From NCBI RefSeq assembly GCF_000702445.1, contig NZ_JNIF01000003.1, positions 930,001 through 994,000 of the forward strand: a stretch of 64,000 bases of DNA, read 5' to 3'. The stretch is from Bryobacter aggregatus MPL3 (GTDB taxonomy: Bacteria > Acidobacteriota > Terriglobia > Bryobacterales > Bryobacteraceae). Made by a program: the position numbers and the translations under genes. Below the pieces are notes generated by a model that saw only the letters and a program-made list of their open reading frames with translations, was not told the DNA's origin and did not search any database. Within the stretch, counting starts at the first letter, position 1. Each line of letters begins with the position of its first letter. This document shows positions 34,379 to 44,900 of the stretch, one piece after another.

Positions 34379-37300
34379 CAGAAAGAGACGCGAGCGCCCA
34401 TTTGGATGTTGCGCGGGCTATTGCCTTGAGCGGTGAAGAGTCCGAACTGCGCGCTGCTCTGCGTCGTATTCGGGCTAGCGAAGGTCACGCGGTTCAAAGC
34501 GTTTGAAGCCGATGCGCGGATCTCAAGTCTCGCCTTCTCGCCCAATGCGAAGTTCTTGATCACTGCAAGATCTTCTTGCACCGTCCAGGGAGTACGCAGA
34601 AAAGAGAGCCGGCGGCCAGTATCGCCATAGGTCATGTTCGCAGGAAGAATAAACGCATCCTTGTTGAGATAAGGAACCGTGGAAGCGGTCTCTTTGGTCC
34701 AGGCAGGATTCAGCAACGGGATGGCGCCTGTGGTGGCGCCGGGAGCAAAGCTACAGCGAGCGTTCGCACCAGCCCCAAAGAAGTTCTGGCCACAAGTGAT
34801 CATGAGCGGTGTGCCGCTGACGTAAGTGTGGATCGCAGAGACTTTCCAATTGCCCAGAACAGCATTCACCGCCGGGTGGGCGTTGCCGAGGAAGTGCTTC
34901 CCCTTCCCAAAGGGTAGTTCATAGACATAGCTGATCCGCAGGTTGTGCGGCGTGTCCTGGCTCGCAACGGCTTTGTCCGCGCGACGGTTGTACTGGTTCT
35001 GCACGTTGCCGTCACTGGTGCGATTGGCGTCTTCGCCGTTGGAGCCAGAGATCACTTTTGCAAAGGTGTAGGAGACCAGCATGAAGAGACCGTGATCGAA
35101 TCGATGCTCGACGCTCGCCTCTAAGGCATGAAAGGTCATGTGGCCATCATTCTGCCCACCCGCATCGCTCCCAATGCCGGAGTACTGCGGATAAGGCCGC
35201 AGAGCCTGCTGCAGTTGGAGGTTCTGCGGGAAGTTCGGATAGGGCAGCTTGAAGCCAGCCGCAACCACGACGGGGTTGTTGATCACAGAGCTGACCGGCT
35301 GACTCAGGAGCGTCCCATAGATGCCCCAGTACTTGGGATCAAGCTGATTCTGGTTCTGCTGCCGTGAGAGCAACTTATTGCCGATGGTCGCGTGGTAGCT
35401 GCCGCGCAGGACGGTGCTCTGGGTAAGAGTGTGGTCGACGGTGAAGTTCCAATCGCCGAAGTAGGGTGCCCGGCCAGCCGTAGGGTTGTAATAGAACGGG
35501 GTCTGATTCAGCAGATTCGCGCTGAGCACAGCAGGGCTCGAGATCGGAGGCCGCAGCGCGGCAATCTGAGTTGCAAACGAGGTGTATCCATCTTTCACCA
35601 GATAGGAAACGCCATTGGAGAGGTTGCTGCCAATCGAGCTGAAGGTGCCACCAAAGCCCTGGATGCCGTTGTCGGCATTGCCATCTTCACGCGAGGGTTG
35701 GTAATAGATCGAGCCACCGGCGCGGAGCACCGTCTTGGACCCGACACGGTAAGCCATGCCAAGACGAGGGCCAAAGGCATTCATGCGAGTCTGGCCAAAG
35801 CGGTTGGGAGCGCCATCGACTCCCGCAAATTGCATGGCGCCAAGCAAGCCACCCGCAGCAGGATTCGGACAAGTGGGGCAGAAGTTCGAGTTGTGGAGAT
35901 GGCGCTCTTCTTTCGGCACCGGAATCTCATAACGCAACCCGATGTTAAGCGTGAAGCGATTGTTGACCTTGAAATCATCCTGTACATACCAGGCGTAGTA
36001 AGGCCAGAAGAAAGCGGTGTCACTTGGATAACGGAAGCCGCCGCCGCTCGCAGTTCCCAGTAGAAAAGATGCAAAGTCAAAACCGCTATTGGCGATGTTC
36101 GGATTGCCTGTTCCGGCAGCGCTGAAGCTGACGGTTCCGTAGGCGCCGTTGAAGTCGAGACGGCGATAGATGCCGGTCAGATACTCCATGCCGAACTTGA
36201 TCGTCTGGCGGCCCTTGATCCAGGACAGCTGCTCCTTGATGTTGGTGGTGCGTTGGCGGGAATCGGTAAAGACGCTGTTGCCCCAGGTGGCCAGACTGGT
36301 GCTGTAAGTGGTGGAGGTGCCAGGCGCCAGAGGAGTGACCGTGCCAGGAGCGTAGGTAGCGCGCGCCAGATCGGCCGGGAAGGTACTGACATAGCCAGGA
36401 GCTTCGAGTACCGTACGGCGATTGAAGCCGATGGTGATGTGATTGAGCAGATTGGGAGCGAGCGTGTAATCGTCGTTCAGGCGATGGTAATCGGTCATCA
36501 CTTCAGAGGGAAATCCGGTGCCAGGAAGACCTTCGAGATTGTTAATGCTGGGAGTGGCCGGGCTGAAGAAGTGGCTGTAGAGATAGCTGATGCGGTGCTT
36601 GTCGTTGAAGACGTAATCGAGCTTGATGGAAGGCAAGGAAGACCGGGAAGTGGAGTAGCTTCGCGAGCGGTAGTTGTTGACGATCTTGGTTGGGTCATCG
36701 GGATGGGGCAACAGCGCAATGAGCTTGGCAACCGTCGGATCAATTCGAGAAGGACAAAGGACGTCGAGCACACCGTTGCACTGGAGCCGGGGGCGATCGG
36801 CCGCATTGGCAATGATCTTCCCGCTCGCATCGAAGGGATCGTAAAGCGGAAAAGTCTTGCCGGTAGAATCGACATTGCGGCGGAAGTCCCCCTGGAGATA
36901 CTCGTCGATCGGCGCATTCACTAAGGCGGTCGATTGGCCGTTGCGCGTCGTGGCCTTCTCGTAGGCGAAGAAGAAAAACGCCTTATTGCGCCCATCGAAT
37001 ACTTTGGGGATGAAGATAGGACCACCGAAGCTGCCACCGGGATTCCACTGACGCACGATCGGACGCTTCGAGGGGGCAAAGGTGAAGCCGCGTGCGTTAA
37101 AGACTTCGTTGCGATTGAAGAGGAAACCGCTGCCATGCGGCTGGTTGGTTCCGGACTTGGTCACCCAGTTGATGACGCCGTTGGAGGTACGGCCATACTC
37201 GGCGGAGTAGCCGGAGCTCTGCACTTTGAACTCCTCCATTCCTTCGACGCTGACGCCGTTCATGGCCGGATCGTTGCGCCGCTCGCTATTCGCTTCGGCG

Positions 37301-37860
37301 CCATCGAGTTGTTCGCTTTGACCATCTAAGAGGCCGCCGCCAATGCGTGGATTGTTGGCTGGCCCAATGACGCCGGGAGTGAGGATGACAAAGGCGAGAT
37401 TGCTTCGGACACTGCCGCCACTGATGAAGAGGGGAAGATCCGTGATCGCTTTGGTCGCAACAACTTTGCCCAGATTGCTGCCAGTTGTTTCGAGAATGGG
37501 AGTGGCAGCGGTGACCTCGACAGTCTGATCCACACCGCCGACGGTCAATCGGAAATCGACATCCACAACGCTGGCCACATCGACACGGACGCCGGTGGTC
37601 TCGGCTCGGCGGAAGCCCGCTCGTTCAGTACCGACGCGGTAGTCACCCACCGGCAAATAAAGGATGCTGTAGCTGCCATCGGTACCCGTGTTGACCGACT
37701 GCTTGAGCCCTGTATTGACATTGAGGGCAGTCACACTAACGCCAGGGACGGCAGCCCCGGAGGGGTCCGTAATGGTGCCGCGAATACTTCCGAGATTCTG
37801 TGTCCAAGCAGGGACGCAAAGTGCAAGCAGCACGGCCAGGTACTTCGTTCGGAACGACAT
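34378..37860 (-). CDS. Oar-like TonB-dependent outer-membrane protein
   Basis: A 1160-aa outer-membrane protein: signal peptide (1-20), a CarboxypepD_reg domain (about 22-110; GSIRGTITDPSGAAVPGVSV), a plug with NPGGSFGGPIFIPKVF (about 275-292), and a long beta barrel ending in an aromatic residue (MGARVSF). Such Oar-like proteins are greatly expanded in Acidobacteria and are thought to move large substrates. The plug/barrel is complete. GAGGGAA precedes the ATG. It heads a two-gene operon with the GH-like protein and has its own upstream AT-rich region. Confidence 0.9.
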   Translation of the reverse strand: MSFRTKYLAVLLALCVPAWTQNLGSIRGTITDPSGAAVPGVSVTALNVNTGLKQSVNTGTDGSYSILYLPVGDYRVGTERAGFRRAETTGVRVDVASVVDVDFRLTVGGVDQTVEVTAATPILETTGSNLGKVVATKAITDLPLFISGGSVRSNLAFVILTPGVIGPANNPRIGGGLLDGQSEQLDGAEANSERRNDPAMNGVSVEGMEEFKVQSSGYSAEYGRTSNGVINWVTKSGTNQPHGSGFLFNRNEVFNARGFTFAPSKRPIVRQWNPGGSFGGPIFIPKVFDGRNKAFFFFAYEKATTRNGQSTALVNAPIDEYLQGDFRRNVDSTGKTFPLYDPFDASGKIIANAADRPRLQCNGVLDVLCPSRIDPTVAKLIALLPHPDDPTKIVNNYRSRSYSTSRSSLPSIKLDYVFNDKHRISYLYSHFFSPATPSINNLEGLPGTGFPSEVMTDYHRLNDDYTLAPNLLNHITIGFNRRTVLEAPGYVSTFPADLARATYAPGTVTPLAPGTSTTYSTSLATWGNSVFTDSRQRTTNIKEQLSWIKGRQTIKFGMEYLTGIYRRLDFNGAYGTVSFSAAGTGNPNIANSGFDFASFLLGTASGGGFRYPSDTAFFWPYYAWYVQDDFKVNNRFTLNIGLRYEIPVPKEERHLHNSNFCPTCPNPAAGGLLGAMQFAGVDGAPNRFGQTRMNAFGPRLGMAYRVGSKTVLRAGGSIYYQPSREDGNADNGIQGFGGTFSSIGSNLSNGVSYLVKDGYTSFATQIAALRPPISSPAVLSANLLNQTPFYYNPTAGRAPYFGDWNFTVDHTLTQSTVLRGSYHATIGNKLLSRQQNQNQLDPKYWGIYGTLLSQPVSSVINNPVVVAAGFKLPYPNFPQNLQLQQALRPYPQYSGIGSDAGGQNDGHMTFHALEASVEHRFDHGLFMLVSYTFAKVISGSNGEDANRTSDGNVQNQYNRRADKAVASQDTPHNLRISYVYELPFGKGKHFLGNAHPAVNAVLGNWKVSAIHTYVSGTPLMITCGQNFFGAGANARCSFAPGATTGAIPLLNPAWTKETASTVPYLNKDAFILPANMTYGDTGRRLSFLRTPWTVQEDLAVIKNFALGEKARLEIRASASNALNRVTFASPNTTQSSAQFGLFTAQGNSPRNIQMGARVSF

Positions 37861-37933
37861 GTGATTTCCCTCAGCGTTTGAAATTCGCTTGACTATATAT
37901 CATTCGTCGAGCGCTGGGAAGATCAGATTGATA

Positions 37934-37939
37934 ATTATA
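37934..37939 (-). promoter_or_regulatory. Possible -10 box for the Oar-like gene
   Basis: On the minus strand TATAAT (37934-37939) lies 74 bases before the start codon in an AT-rich stretch; the -35 match about 16 bases upstream (TTCCGC) is weak. Confidence 0.25.
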
Positions 37940-37990
37940 GATTTTGATGACTGCTGCGGAATCGGCCGCCAAGTCTCTAAGCGATACGCT

Positions 37991-38701
37991 CTACTGCCAA
38001 GCCGGATCTTTGATAAACGCGGCGTGATCGCTGAGCGGCTCCGCCGTCCGGAAATACTTGCGATAAGCAGCCACCCAATCGCTCGCCAGTTCCTGCTGGG
38101 CAGTTGTCAGGTCCAGTTTGCCAGCGCAGACCAGCGCATGCAGGCGATCTTCGAGGGCATCCTTAACGCGCGAATTCCACGTGCCCTCAGCATAAGGCTG
38201 GGGCCAGAGATTGCGACGGTCCGTTGCACCACCGAGGTCGGGCGGAATCAGATAGTCGATCTCGTAAGTACGAGGTTTGGGATTGCGAATCCCGTAGTCC
38301 TCAAACACCGCATGAGCGGCACTTGCTGCAATCGCCGGCACTTCCGCTTCGTCCAGTGCGGCACAGAGTTCAGCTCTGGTCGCGGCAGTGACGGCGCCGG
38401 GAGTGATCGAAGGGCTAGGAGCGTATGTAGGTCGATGGCCAAAGGGTAAAAAACTGAAGATCGCGATCGCCGCGGCAGCGGCAAGCAATGGCATCTGCTT
38501 CCGGTGCAACCGCAGTTGGCTCACAGGCGTTGGCTGCTGCTCATAAAGCGTTACAACAGCTTCACTGGTAGATTCAAACGACGCTTTTCGCGCCCGACAG
38601 ACCGCACAAGCCGACAAATGGGCCTCGACAGCAGCAATGCGGCTGCCAGGAACTTCCCCGTCCAAAGCCAGAATCAGCTCGGCATCACTCAGGTGGCTCA
38701 T
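37991..38701 (-). CDS. Putative anti-sigma factor with C-terminal HNH-like domain
   Basis: A 236-aa protein. Residues 1-40 match a zf-HC2-type anti-sigma zinc finger (H28 and the pair in HLSACAVCRARK), followed by a single membrane helix near 70-88 (PLLAAAAAIAIFSFLPFG). The C-terminal part (about 140-225; YEIDYLIPPDLGGATDRRNL, then NSRVKDALEDRLHALV) resembles the HNH-like domain found in many acidobacterial proteins. The ATG overlaps the stop of the sigma gene by 4 bases (ATGA), typical of a sigma/anti-sigma pair. The extracytoplasmic HNH-like part could be a sensor; nuclease activity is doubtful because the His-Asn pattern is incomplete. Confidence 0.75.
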   Translation of the reverse strand: MSHLSDAELILALDGEVPGSRIAAVEAHLSACAVCRARKASFESTSEAVVTLYEQQPTPVSQLRLHRKQMPLLAAAAAIAIFSFLPFGHRPTYAPSPSITPGAVTAATRAELCAALDEAEVPAIAASAAHAVFEDYGIRNPKPRTYEIDYLIPPDLGGATDRRNLWPQPYAEGTWNSRVKDALEDRLHALVCAGKLDLTTAQQELASDWVAAYRKYFRTAEPLSDHAAFIKDPAWQ

Positions 38702-39228
38702 GATTCATCCGCCCGGTTCAGGCGCTCCAAAGAACGCTGGATCGATTGCGCAACCGCGCCAAGGGAAACATCGAGAATCTCAGAGATCTCGCGATAACGA
38801 AAACCTTCCGCACGCAAGGAAAGACAGGCGCGGTCCCGTTCGTCCAGGGCACGCACCACAGCGGCCAGACGGCGATGCCGTTGGTTGCGCACCGCCAGTT
38901 GCTCCGGATTTAGATTGGGATCGGCCGTATCCAGCAACTCGGGCAAGGATTCGCGCTGGCGCGTCTTTAACGCCAGATTATGAGCCACCCGGAACAGCCA
39001 ACCGCGCAGATTGTCTTGTGGCTTTTCTGCGCGCAAGTGCCGAAACAAAGCCAGGAACACTTCCTGGATCACTTCTTCACTGTCGTGCTCTCCGAGTCCC
39101 AGGGAACGAAGATAGCGGAACAGCGGTCCGTGGAACTGCTGGAAGAGCGCCACCAGATGCTGCTCGAGCTGCCCGGGAGGGGCGCTCGAGTGCAGCAACT
39201 CGATCTCAGGATAGGTGACGATCTTCAA
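38698..39228 (-). CDS. ECF-type RNA polymerase sigma factor
   Basis: A 176-aa sigma-70 family protein. Region 2 is clear (FQQFHGPLFRYL, then SEEVIQEVFLALFRHL) and region 4 as well (YREISEILDVSLGAVAQSIQ with a HTH). It would recruit RNA polymerase to a small regulon, and is released by the membrane anti-sigma encoded next. It sits between two TonB-type transporter genes, so it may govern nutrient uptake. There is no region 1.1 or 3, as usual for ECF sigma factors. Confidence 0.92.
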   Translation of the reverse strand: MKIVTYPEIELLHSSAPPGQLEQHLVALFQQFHGPLFRYLRSLGLGEHDSEEVIQEVFLALFRHLRAEKPQDNLRGWLFRVAHNLALKTRQRESLPELLDTADPNLNPEQLAVRNQRHRRLAAVVRALDERDRACLSLRAEGFRYREISEILDVSLGAVAQSIQRSLERLNRADES

Positions 39229-39248
39229 TCCTCTACTGTAACGTTTGC

Positions 39249-41927
39249 CTAGAAGCGAACCCGCATCCCGCCCACAATCGAGCGAGGAGCGCCAGGTGCG
39301 TAGAAGGTGCCGTGCTGGATCGGATACTCTCCGTTCACCGCCGGGAAGGGCCGAGCTTGAAAAGCGCCCGCGCTGGTGAAGCCAATGGGCCCCAGTTGCG
39401 CCGCACTGTAGTAGCGCCGGTTCAGCAGATTGTTAATCTGGCCGAACAGCTCGAAGTGCCGGTTGATCCGATAGCGGGATCCCAGGTTCACCACCGCATA
39501 ACCAGGCGACTTGCCAGAGCCCAGATAGTAGGTACCATCGGCCATATGCTTGTTGTCCTCATTCCCGCGCGCGTAAGAACTGGAGAACGCCGTCATCCCG
39601 AGGTCAATCGACAACTTCTCAATCGGACGAATGTCCGCATAAGCCTTAAAGGAATGAGCCGGAACCAGCGGAATGCTATCGCCTGGCTTAACGGGAATGC
39701 TGCCCGCGAGCCCTTTCACGCCTGCCCGGGCCGTCGAGTTTGAACTGTTGCTCGAACCATCTACCAACTCATGGCTCTGGTAGGTGGCATCGAGCCAGTT
39801 GTAGTTCCCGCCAAGCAGCACTTTCCAGAACCGCGTACTGGCGCCCACGTCAACACCCTGCCGAAGAGTCTTGCCAAAATTGCGGAAGTATCCAAAGCCA
39901 CTGACGCCAGAAGCGACAAAGAGAATATCGTCCCGGTTGCCGGCACGGTACCAGCCGAGATTCCAGTTCAGACGGGCTTCTGCGCTGCTGCGAAGTCCTG
40001 CCTCAAAGGTGCGGGTCACAACCTGCTTGAGTGGCGGGTCGCCCGCCATGGAGTTTGGTAGTTTACAGGGCTGGCTCGGATCGGCACAACCCAGTTCAAT
40101 CGAGGTAGGAGCGCGTGACGCTTCACTAAAGCTGAAGTAAGTATTGATCCCGGAGACCGGAGTATAGGTGAGGCCCACGCTCGGATTGAAGCGTTCAAAC
40201 ACATGCCGGCCTGTCAACGAACCCGGACCAGCGAGTGGAATCAGCCGATCGAGATTCTCGATCACCGTCCGATTGTAGCGGCCTGAGGTCGTCAAGTGCA
40301 TCCGGCGGGTGATCGTAAAATTATTCGTGGCAAAGACGCTGACATTGTTGCCATGGCCCTGCAGGCGAACCTGCGTGTTGAACGGAACGCCATCCTCATC
40401 CCCCCCGCGCACACCGTCTGCATAAGCCGGAACGCCAGTGACACTGCGGTCTGGGTTGAGATAGCCCAGTTGCGCCAATTGATGGAAACGAACTCGTGTG
40501 CCATCCCAGGCCGCTCCTGCTGTGAACTGGTTCCGGCTGCTGATCTTCGTCCACTGTCCGGAGACGCCAAAGTTATGTTGCAGTGACGTGCTGCGAGTGA
40601 TTAACCCATTGCACTTTTCAGCAGGCTCATCGAGAAGAAGAGCCTGCCCGATGCAGCGCCATTTCGGAAACGGAGTGTTGGCCGCTGTCGCACCGGAAGT
40701 GGGAAAACCACTATACCCAGCGGCAGTAAGAGCCGCCCGTTCCGCCGCGCTCGGTTGGTAAACCGACTGATTCAGAGAGTCGTCATTCAGATCGCCATTC
40801 AGCGAGCGAGTTCGGATGTAACGGTAATAAACGTTCCCCGCAAAAACACTGCCCGCCTTGGGCGAATGCGTGAAATGAGCATTCAGCAGAGGAGAGCGGT
40901 TCGCTGTGATATCCGGCTTGGTATAGACACTCGTATAGTCCTGCTGCAGGAACCGCTCGTCTTGCAGGCCATTGCCAGTGAGGTTGTTGTTCGCATAGGA
41001 AAGCGAAAGGGCAATGCGTGTCTTGTCGTTTTTCCAACCGGGCTTGGCAAAGAACTGCCTGACATTCGAGGGGGAACTTTGGCGCCAACCGTCTTCAAAG
41101 AAGAGCGTCGAAGCCAGGTACCAATCGAAATGGCCGCGCACACCACCATGCTCCATGTCGGCAACACGGCGGCCAAAGCTGCCCCCACTCACTTGAATAG
41201 AGGTGCCGGGCGTGCTCAAACCCGACTTCGATTCGATCGCAATCGCACCTCCCAGTGTGTTCAGGCCGAAGAGCGGATTGGAGCCCGGAATCAGCGTCGT
41301 CTCAGCGATCGCGAGCCGGGGGATGAGATCCCAACTCACAACATCGCCAAAGGGTTGATTGAGGCGCATTCCGTCCATGTACACCGCAAGCCCCTGCGGC
41401 GTCCCTAATAGGGGAGAAGCCGTATAGCCACGGAAATTGACATCGGCCTGAAAAGGATTCCCTTGTATCTCGTTGAGATAAACTCCACCCATCCGTTTCG
41501 CCATGAAATCGGAAAGATCGGTTGCCCCGCTGTTCTCGATGGTGAGAGCATTGGCCGTCTGGATCGGTGCAGGAATTTCATCGCGCGACAGATTCAGTCC
41601 CGGCAGAGGAAGAGAAGCGATGACATTAACGCTCGAACCGGCGTCATTCCGCAATAGCAGCGTCACATTCGCCGGAACAGGCGCCTCGGAATCCACCTTC
41701 AAGTCTAAGGATTGGGAACGAAAGCCCTCTCGCTGGATCTCCAGGCTGTGACTCCCCAGACTGAGGTTGGGGAAGGTATATTGTCCCAACGCATCGGTCT
41801 CAAAAGGCTTCCCATCGAACTTGCCCGAGGCTCGCATAGCGGCGCCACTTGTATCTTTTACCTGCAGGCGAATCTCGCCTGCCCAAAGCGAGGCCACCAG
41901 GCACATCGCAATTCCGAAAATTCTCAC
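39249..41927 (-). CDS. TonB-dependent outer-membrane receptor
   Basis: An 892-aa receptor: signal peptide (1-16, ending LWAGE), CarboxypepD_reg domain (about 18-95), a typical plug (MKRMGGVYLNEIQGNPFQAD, then GLAVYMDGMRLNQPFGDVV and LGGAIAIESKSG), and a 22-strand-type barrel ending GMRVRF. Unlike its Oar-like neighbours, it has a canonical siderophore/sugar-type plug. It lies just 20 bases upstream of the sigma/anti-sigma genes on the same strand, so it is probably co-transcribed and controlled with them. The ligand cannot be told. Confidence 0.9.
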   Translation of the reverse strand: MRIFGIAMCLVASLWAGEIRLQVKDTSGAAMRASGKFDGKPFETDALGQYTFPNLSLGSHSLEIQREGFRSQSLDLKVDSEAPVPANVTLLLRNDAGSSVNVIASLPLPGLNLSRDEIPAPIQTANALTIENSGATDLSDFMAKRMGGVYLNEIQGNPFQADVNFRGYTASPLLGTPQGLAVYMDGMRLNQPFGDVVSWDLIPRLAIAETTLIPGSNPLFGLNTLGGAIAIESKSGLSTPGTSIQVSGGSFGRRVADMEHGGVRGHFDWYLASTLFFEDGWRQSSPSNVRQFFAKPGWKNDKTRIALSLSYANNNLTGNGLQDERFLQQDYTSVYTKPDITANRSPLLNAHFTHSPKAGSVFAGNVYYRYIRTRSLNGDLNDDSLNQSVYQPSAAERAALTAAGYSGFPTSGATAANTPFPKWRCIGQALLLDEPAEKCNGLITRSTSLQHNFGVSGQWTKISSRNQFTAGAAWDGTRVRFHQLAQLGYLNPDRSVTGVPAYADGVRGGDEDGVPFNTQVRLQGHGNNVSVFATNNFTITRRMHLTTSGRYNRTVIENLDRLIPLAGPGSLTGRHVFERFNPSVGLTYTPVSGINTYFSFSEASRAPTSIELGCADPSQPCKLPNSMAGDPPLKQVVTRTFEAGLRSSAEARLNWNLGWYRAGNRDDILFVASGVSGFGYFRNFGKTLRQGVDVGASTRFWKVLLGGNYNWLDATYQSHELVDGSSNSSNSTARAGVKGLAGSIPVKPGDSIPLVPAHSFKAYADIRPIEKLSIDLGMTAFSSSYARGNEDNKHMADGTYYLGSGKSPGYAVVNLGSRYRINRHFELFGQINNLLNRRYYSAAQLGPIGFTSAGAFQARPFPAVNGEYPIQHGTFYAPGAPRSIVGGMRVRF

Positions 41928-41970
41928 AACTGAATATTCCGGCAGCCGCCGCGTTGTTCAAGGTTTAATT

Positions 41971-44900
41971 TCAAAATTGTAGTTTCAATGCAATCTGCAC
42001 CGATCGGGGACCGCCAAGCTGGAACAGCGAGTTCAAGCCGCCGAGCCCAGTGCCCAACATTGAGGTCGCACGCCCAAAGCTCGCATTCGTCAGCAAGCCG
42101 CTTGGATTCGAGAAGTTTGCATGATTCAAGAGGTTGAACGCATCGGCGCGCACTTGTAGTCCGGTGCGCTCCGTGAGCTGGAAAGTGCGGCGCAGCGAAA
42201 GGTCGAATTGGGCCACGGGAAAGCCTCGCAACACATTGCGGCCTAAAGTTCCTTGGCGGCCTTGCGCCACCGGCGTGGCGGCATCAAAGGCAGCCGGATT
42301 CAGACGCTTCCCGCCCGGCAGTGCTTCGCTATACAGATATAAGGGCTGGCCAACGACTAGATCGGGACGAGAAACCGTTGTAAAGCCCAGCCCGAAGGGA
42401 TCCCGCGCTGTGGTGATGTTGATCGGCTGCGCGCTTTGCGAACGGACGATGCCGTCGATGCCAAAGTTGCGCAGCAGAACATGCTTGGCCGCGACATGAT
42501 AGCTGAGCGCCGCATTGAAGGCATGGCGAATGTCAAAAGATGAGGGCCCGCGATCGCCATTCGGGTTCAACTTGCTCGAGGGAGCCTGGAAGTTGTTGAT
42601 CGACTCCTCAGACACCGTGTCGAGGGACTTCGCAAAGGTATAAGAGGCCAGCACCTGCAAGCCTGCCGAAAGGCGGCGGCGATACTGCGCCTGCAGCGAG
42701 TTGTAGGAAGAACTACCGTCGTTCGTGACCAGATCGATGCGGGTGAAGTCAGGCGTTGGGTTGCGCAAGCTGCTCACACGACCCAGACGGCGGCCGATCG
42801 ACCCGACATAGCTGACAGAAATCGCGTTTGCTGTCCCAATGGGTTGCTCCAGCGCCAGGCTGTACTGGACGGTGTAAGGCAACCGGTAATCCGGCTGGTA
42901 CTGGAACACACGAGGGTAAGGAGGATTCAAACTCACCGCCGCGGGCTGCACCGCAAAGGCCGGATCGGTGTAGGCAATCTGTGAGAAGGTCTTGGATCTC
43001 GAATTGGGGAAGAGGCTCGTACTAAACGCGTTGCCGAGGAACGAAGTCCCCAGGTCGTAGAACAGTCCAACTCCGCCGCGCAGCACGGTACGTTTCTGCG
43101 CGAAGGGCTGCGCGCTGATTCCCAAACGAGGCGCAAAACCCTTGTAGTCTGTGTTATAAAACTTGTCCCCAAGAGGCAAGAGCTTGAGGTCGCGAACCGT
43201 ATAGGGCAGATGTCCATTCGCCTCGCTGGGCGCCGGATTGACGTCCCAGCGCAAGCCCGCCGTCAGGGTCAAGCGGGGATGCAGCCGCCAAGTGTCTTGT
43301 GCAAAGGCCGAGAGGTTGGTGTAGCGTGGCGCCAGCGCATACTGGGGCGCAACAATGCTCGCGTCCGAAGACAGGCCTTGGGTCAGAAGCTGGATGCTAT
43401 TCGGGTTGAACTGGCGGCGATAAGAGCCGGCATCCGAAATCGGAGCGAGATAGCGCGCATCGAAGCCGAATTTCAGCGAATGAGCGCCGAGTGTCCAAGA
43501 CAAGGTGTCGACAAAATTGAGTTGCCGCTGGCGGTTGTTCACAAAGAGCCCATCGCTGATGGTGTTGTCGCCCACCCCATCCACCTGGATGTAAGCGTAG
43601 CCCTTGCTGCCATCGGTAAAGCCTGGATAGAGCGCGGAAGCAGGCGGGACCACCGCGCCGCCAAAGGTATCGATGAAGTAGGAGAGCACCGTTCGGGAGC
43701 GGCTGAAGTTCAAACGGAGATCGTTGGTGAGCCGCGGCGTGAACACCGCCGTAAGACCAAGTGTCGTCGTCTCCGTCAGGGCAGAGGTGTCCGAGACGCA
43801 ACTGGCGGCGCAGTACTTTGCCCGCTCCTGATTGGAAGAAGGAGCGTAGTTGTAGCGGCCAAAGACGCTGTAGCGATTGTTGAACTGATGATCGATGCGG
43901 AAACTGGTGGCGTTCAGCGCCGATGGATTCGAGAAGCTGGCCTGATAAGGAACCGTCGTCGGGTCGCTAGCCAACGGCGCATTCACCGGCAGCGGAAAGG
44001 CATTCAGGATGTCGCGAATCGGCCCTGTCGCCGCGGCACGGGCCGTCAGGCTCGGCACTTGCAGCGGCACCGTCACAAAGGGTTGGCGCAAACGAAGCCC
44101 TTCATAGGAAGCAAAGAAGAAAGTGCGCTTGGCGATGGGGCCACCGAGGGTGCCGCCAAAGTCATTCAGCTTGATGGCTGGCTTTGGCAGTCCTGCCGCA
44201 TTTGCAAAGAAGTTACTCGCATCGAAGACCGAATTCCGAAAGTACTCAAACAGCGTGCCATGGAAGTTGCTGGATCCCGAACGCGTCACAATCGCGATCT
44301 GCCCGCCAGGCTGCCTGCCGTACTCCGCCGCATAGGTAGAGGTTTGGATTGTGAACTCCTGCACCGCATCCACCGAGGCAAGGCTGTTTGTACTGCCCAG
44401 CGCGGAGAAAGCAGGAACACCGCCACCATTCTCGTAAGGCGTGACCGAAGCGGAAGTCGCAAAGTTCGCGCTGACCCCATCAACCGTGAAGTAATTCGCA
44501 TTCGTGCGCTGGCCATTGATGCTGAACTGGCCGGGAGTGACAAGATTCGCGGCCGCCGGGGTGACGCCAGGCGCCAAGGCAATCAGCGATTGGAAACTGC
44601 GGCCATTCATCGGTTGGTTCTCAAAGAAGTGCCGGTCGACACTCGTTGCGACCACCGCGGAATCGCTCACCAGCGGCGCCTCCGAGCTAACAGTCACCGA
44701 CTCGCCCACTTGTGCCGGCGCCAGTGCGATCCGCAAACTGCGCTGGTCCCCTGCATGGAGAACAACCGCAGCATATTCGACAGGCCCAAAGCCCGGGTGC
44801 TCAATCCGTAAGAGATAAGTGCTGGCTGGCAACTGCGTCAGCACGAAAGCGCCGGCCTCATCGGTCTCGATCTCGCGCTGGGTGGATTTCGATTTCTCCG

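Noticed and set aside
43210-44811. 533-codon plus-strand frame
   Set aside because: Antisense to the Oar-like protein; Arg-rich with no motif.
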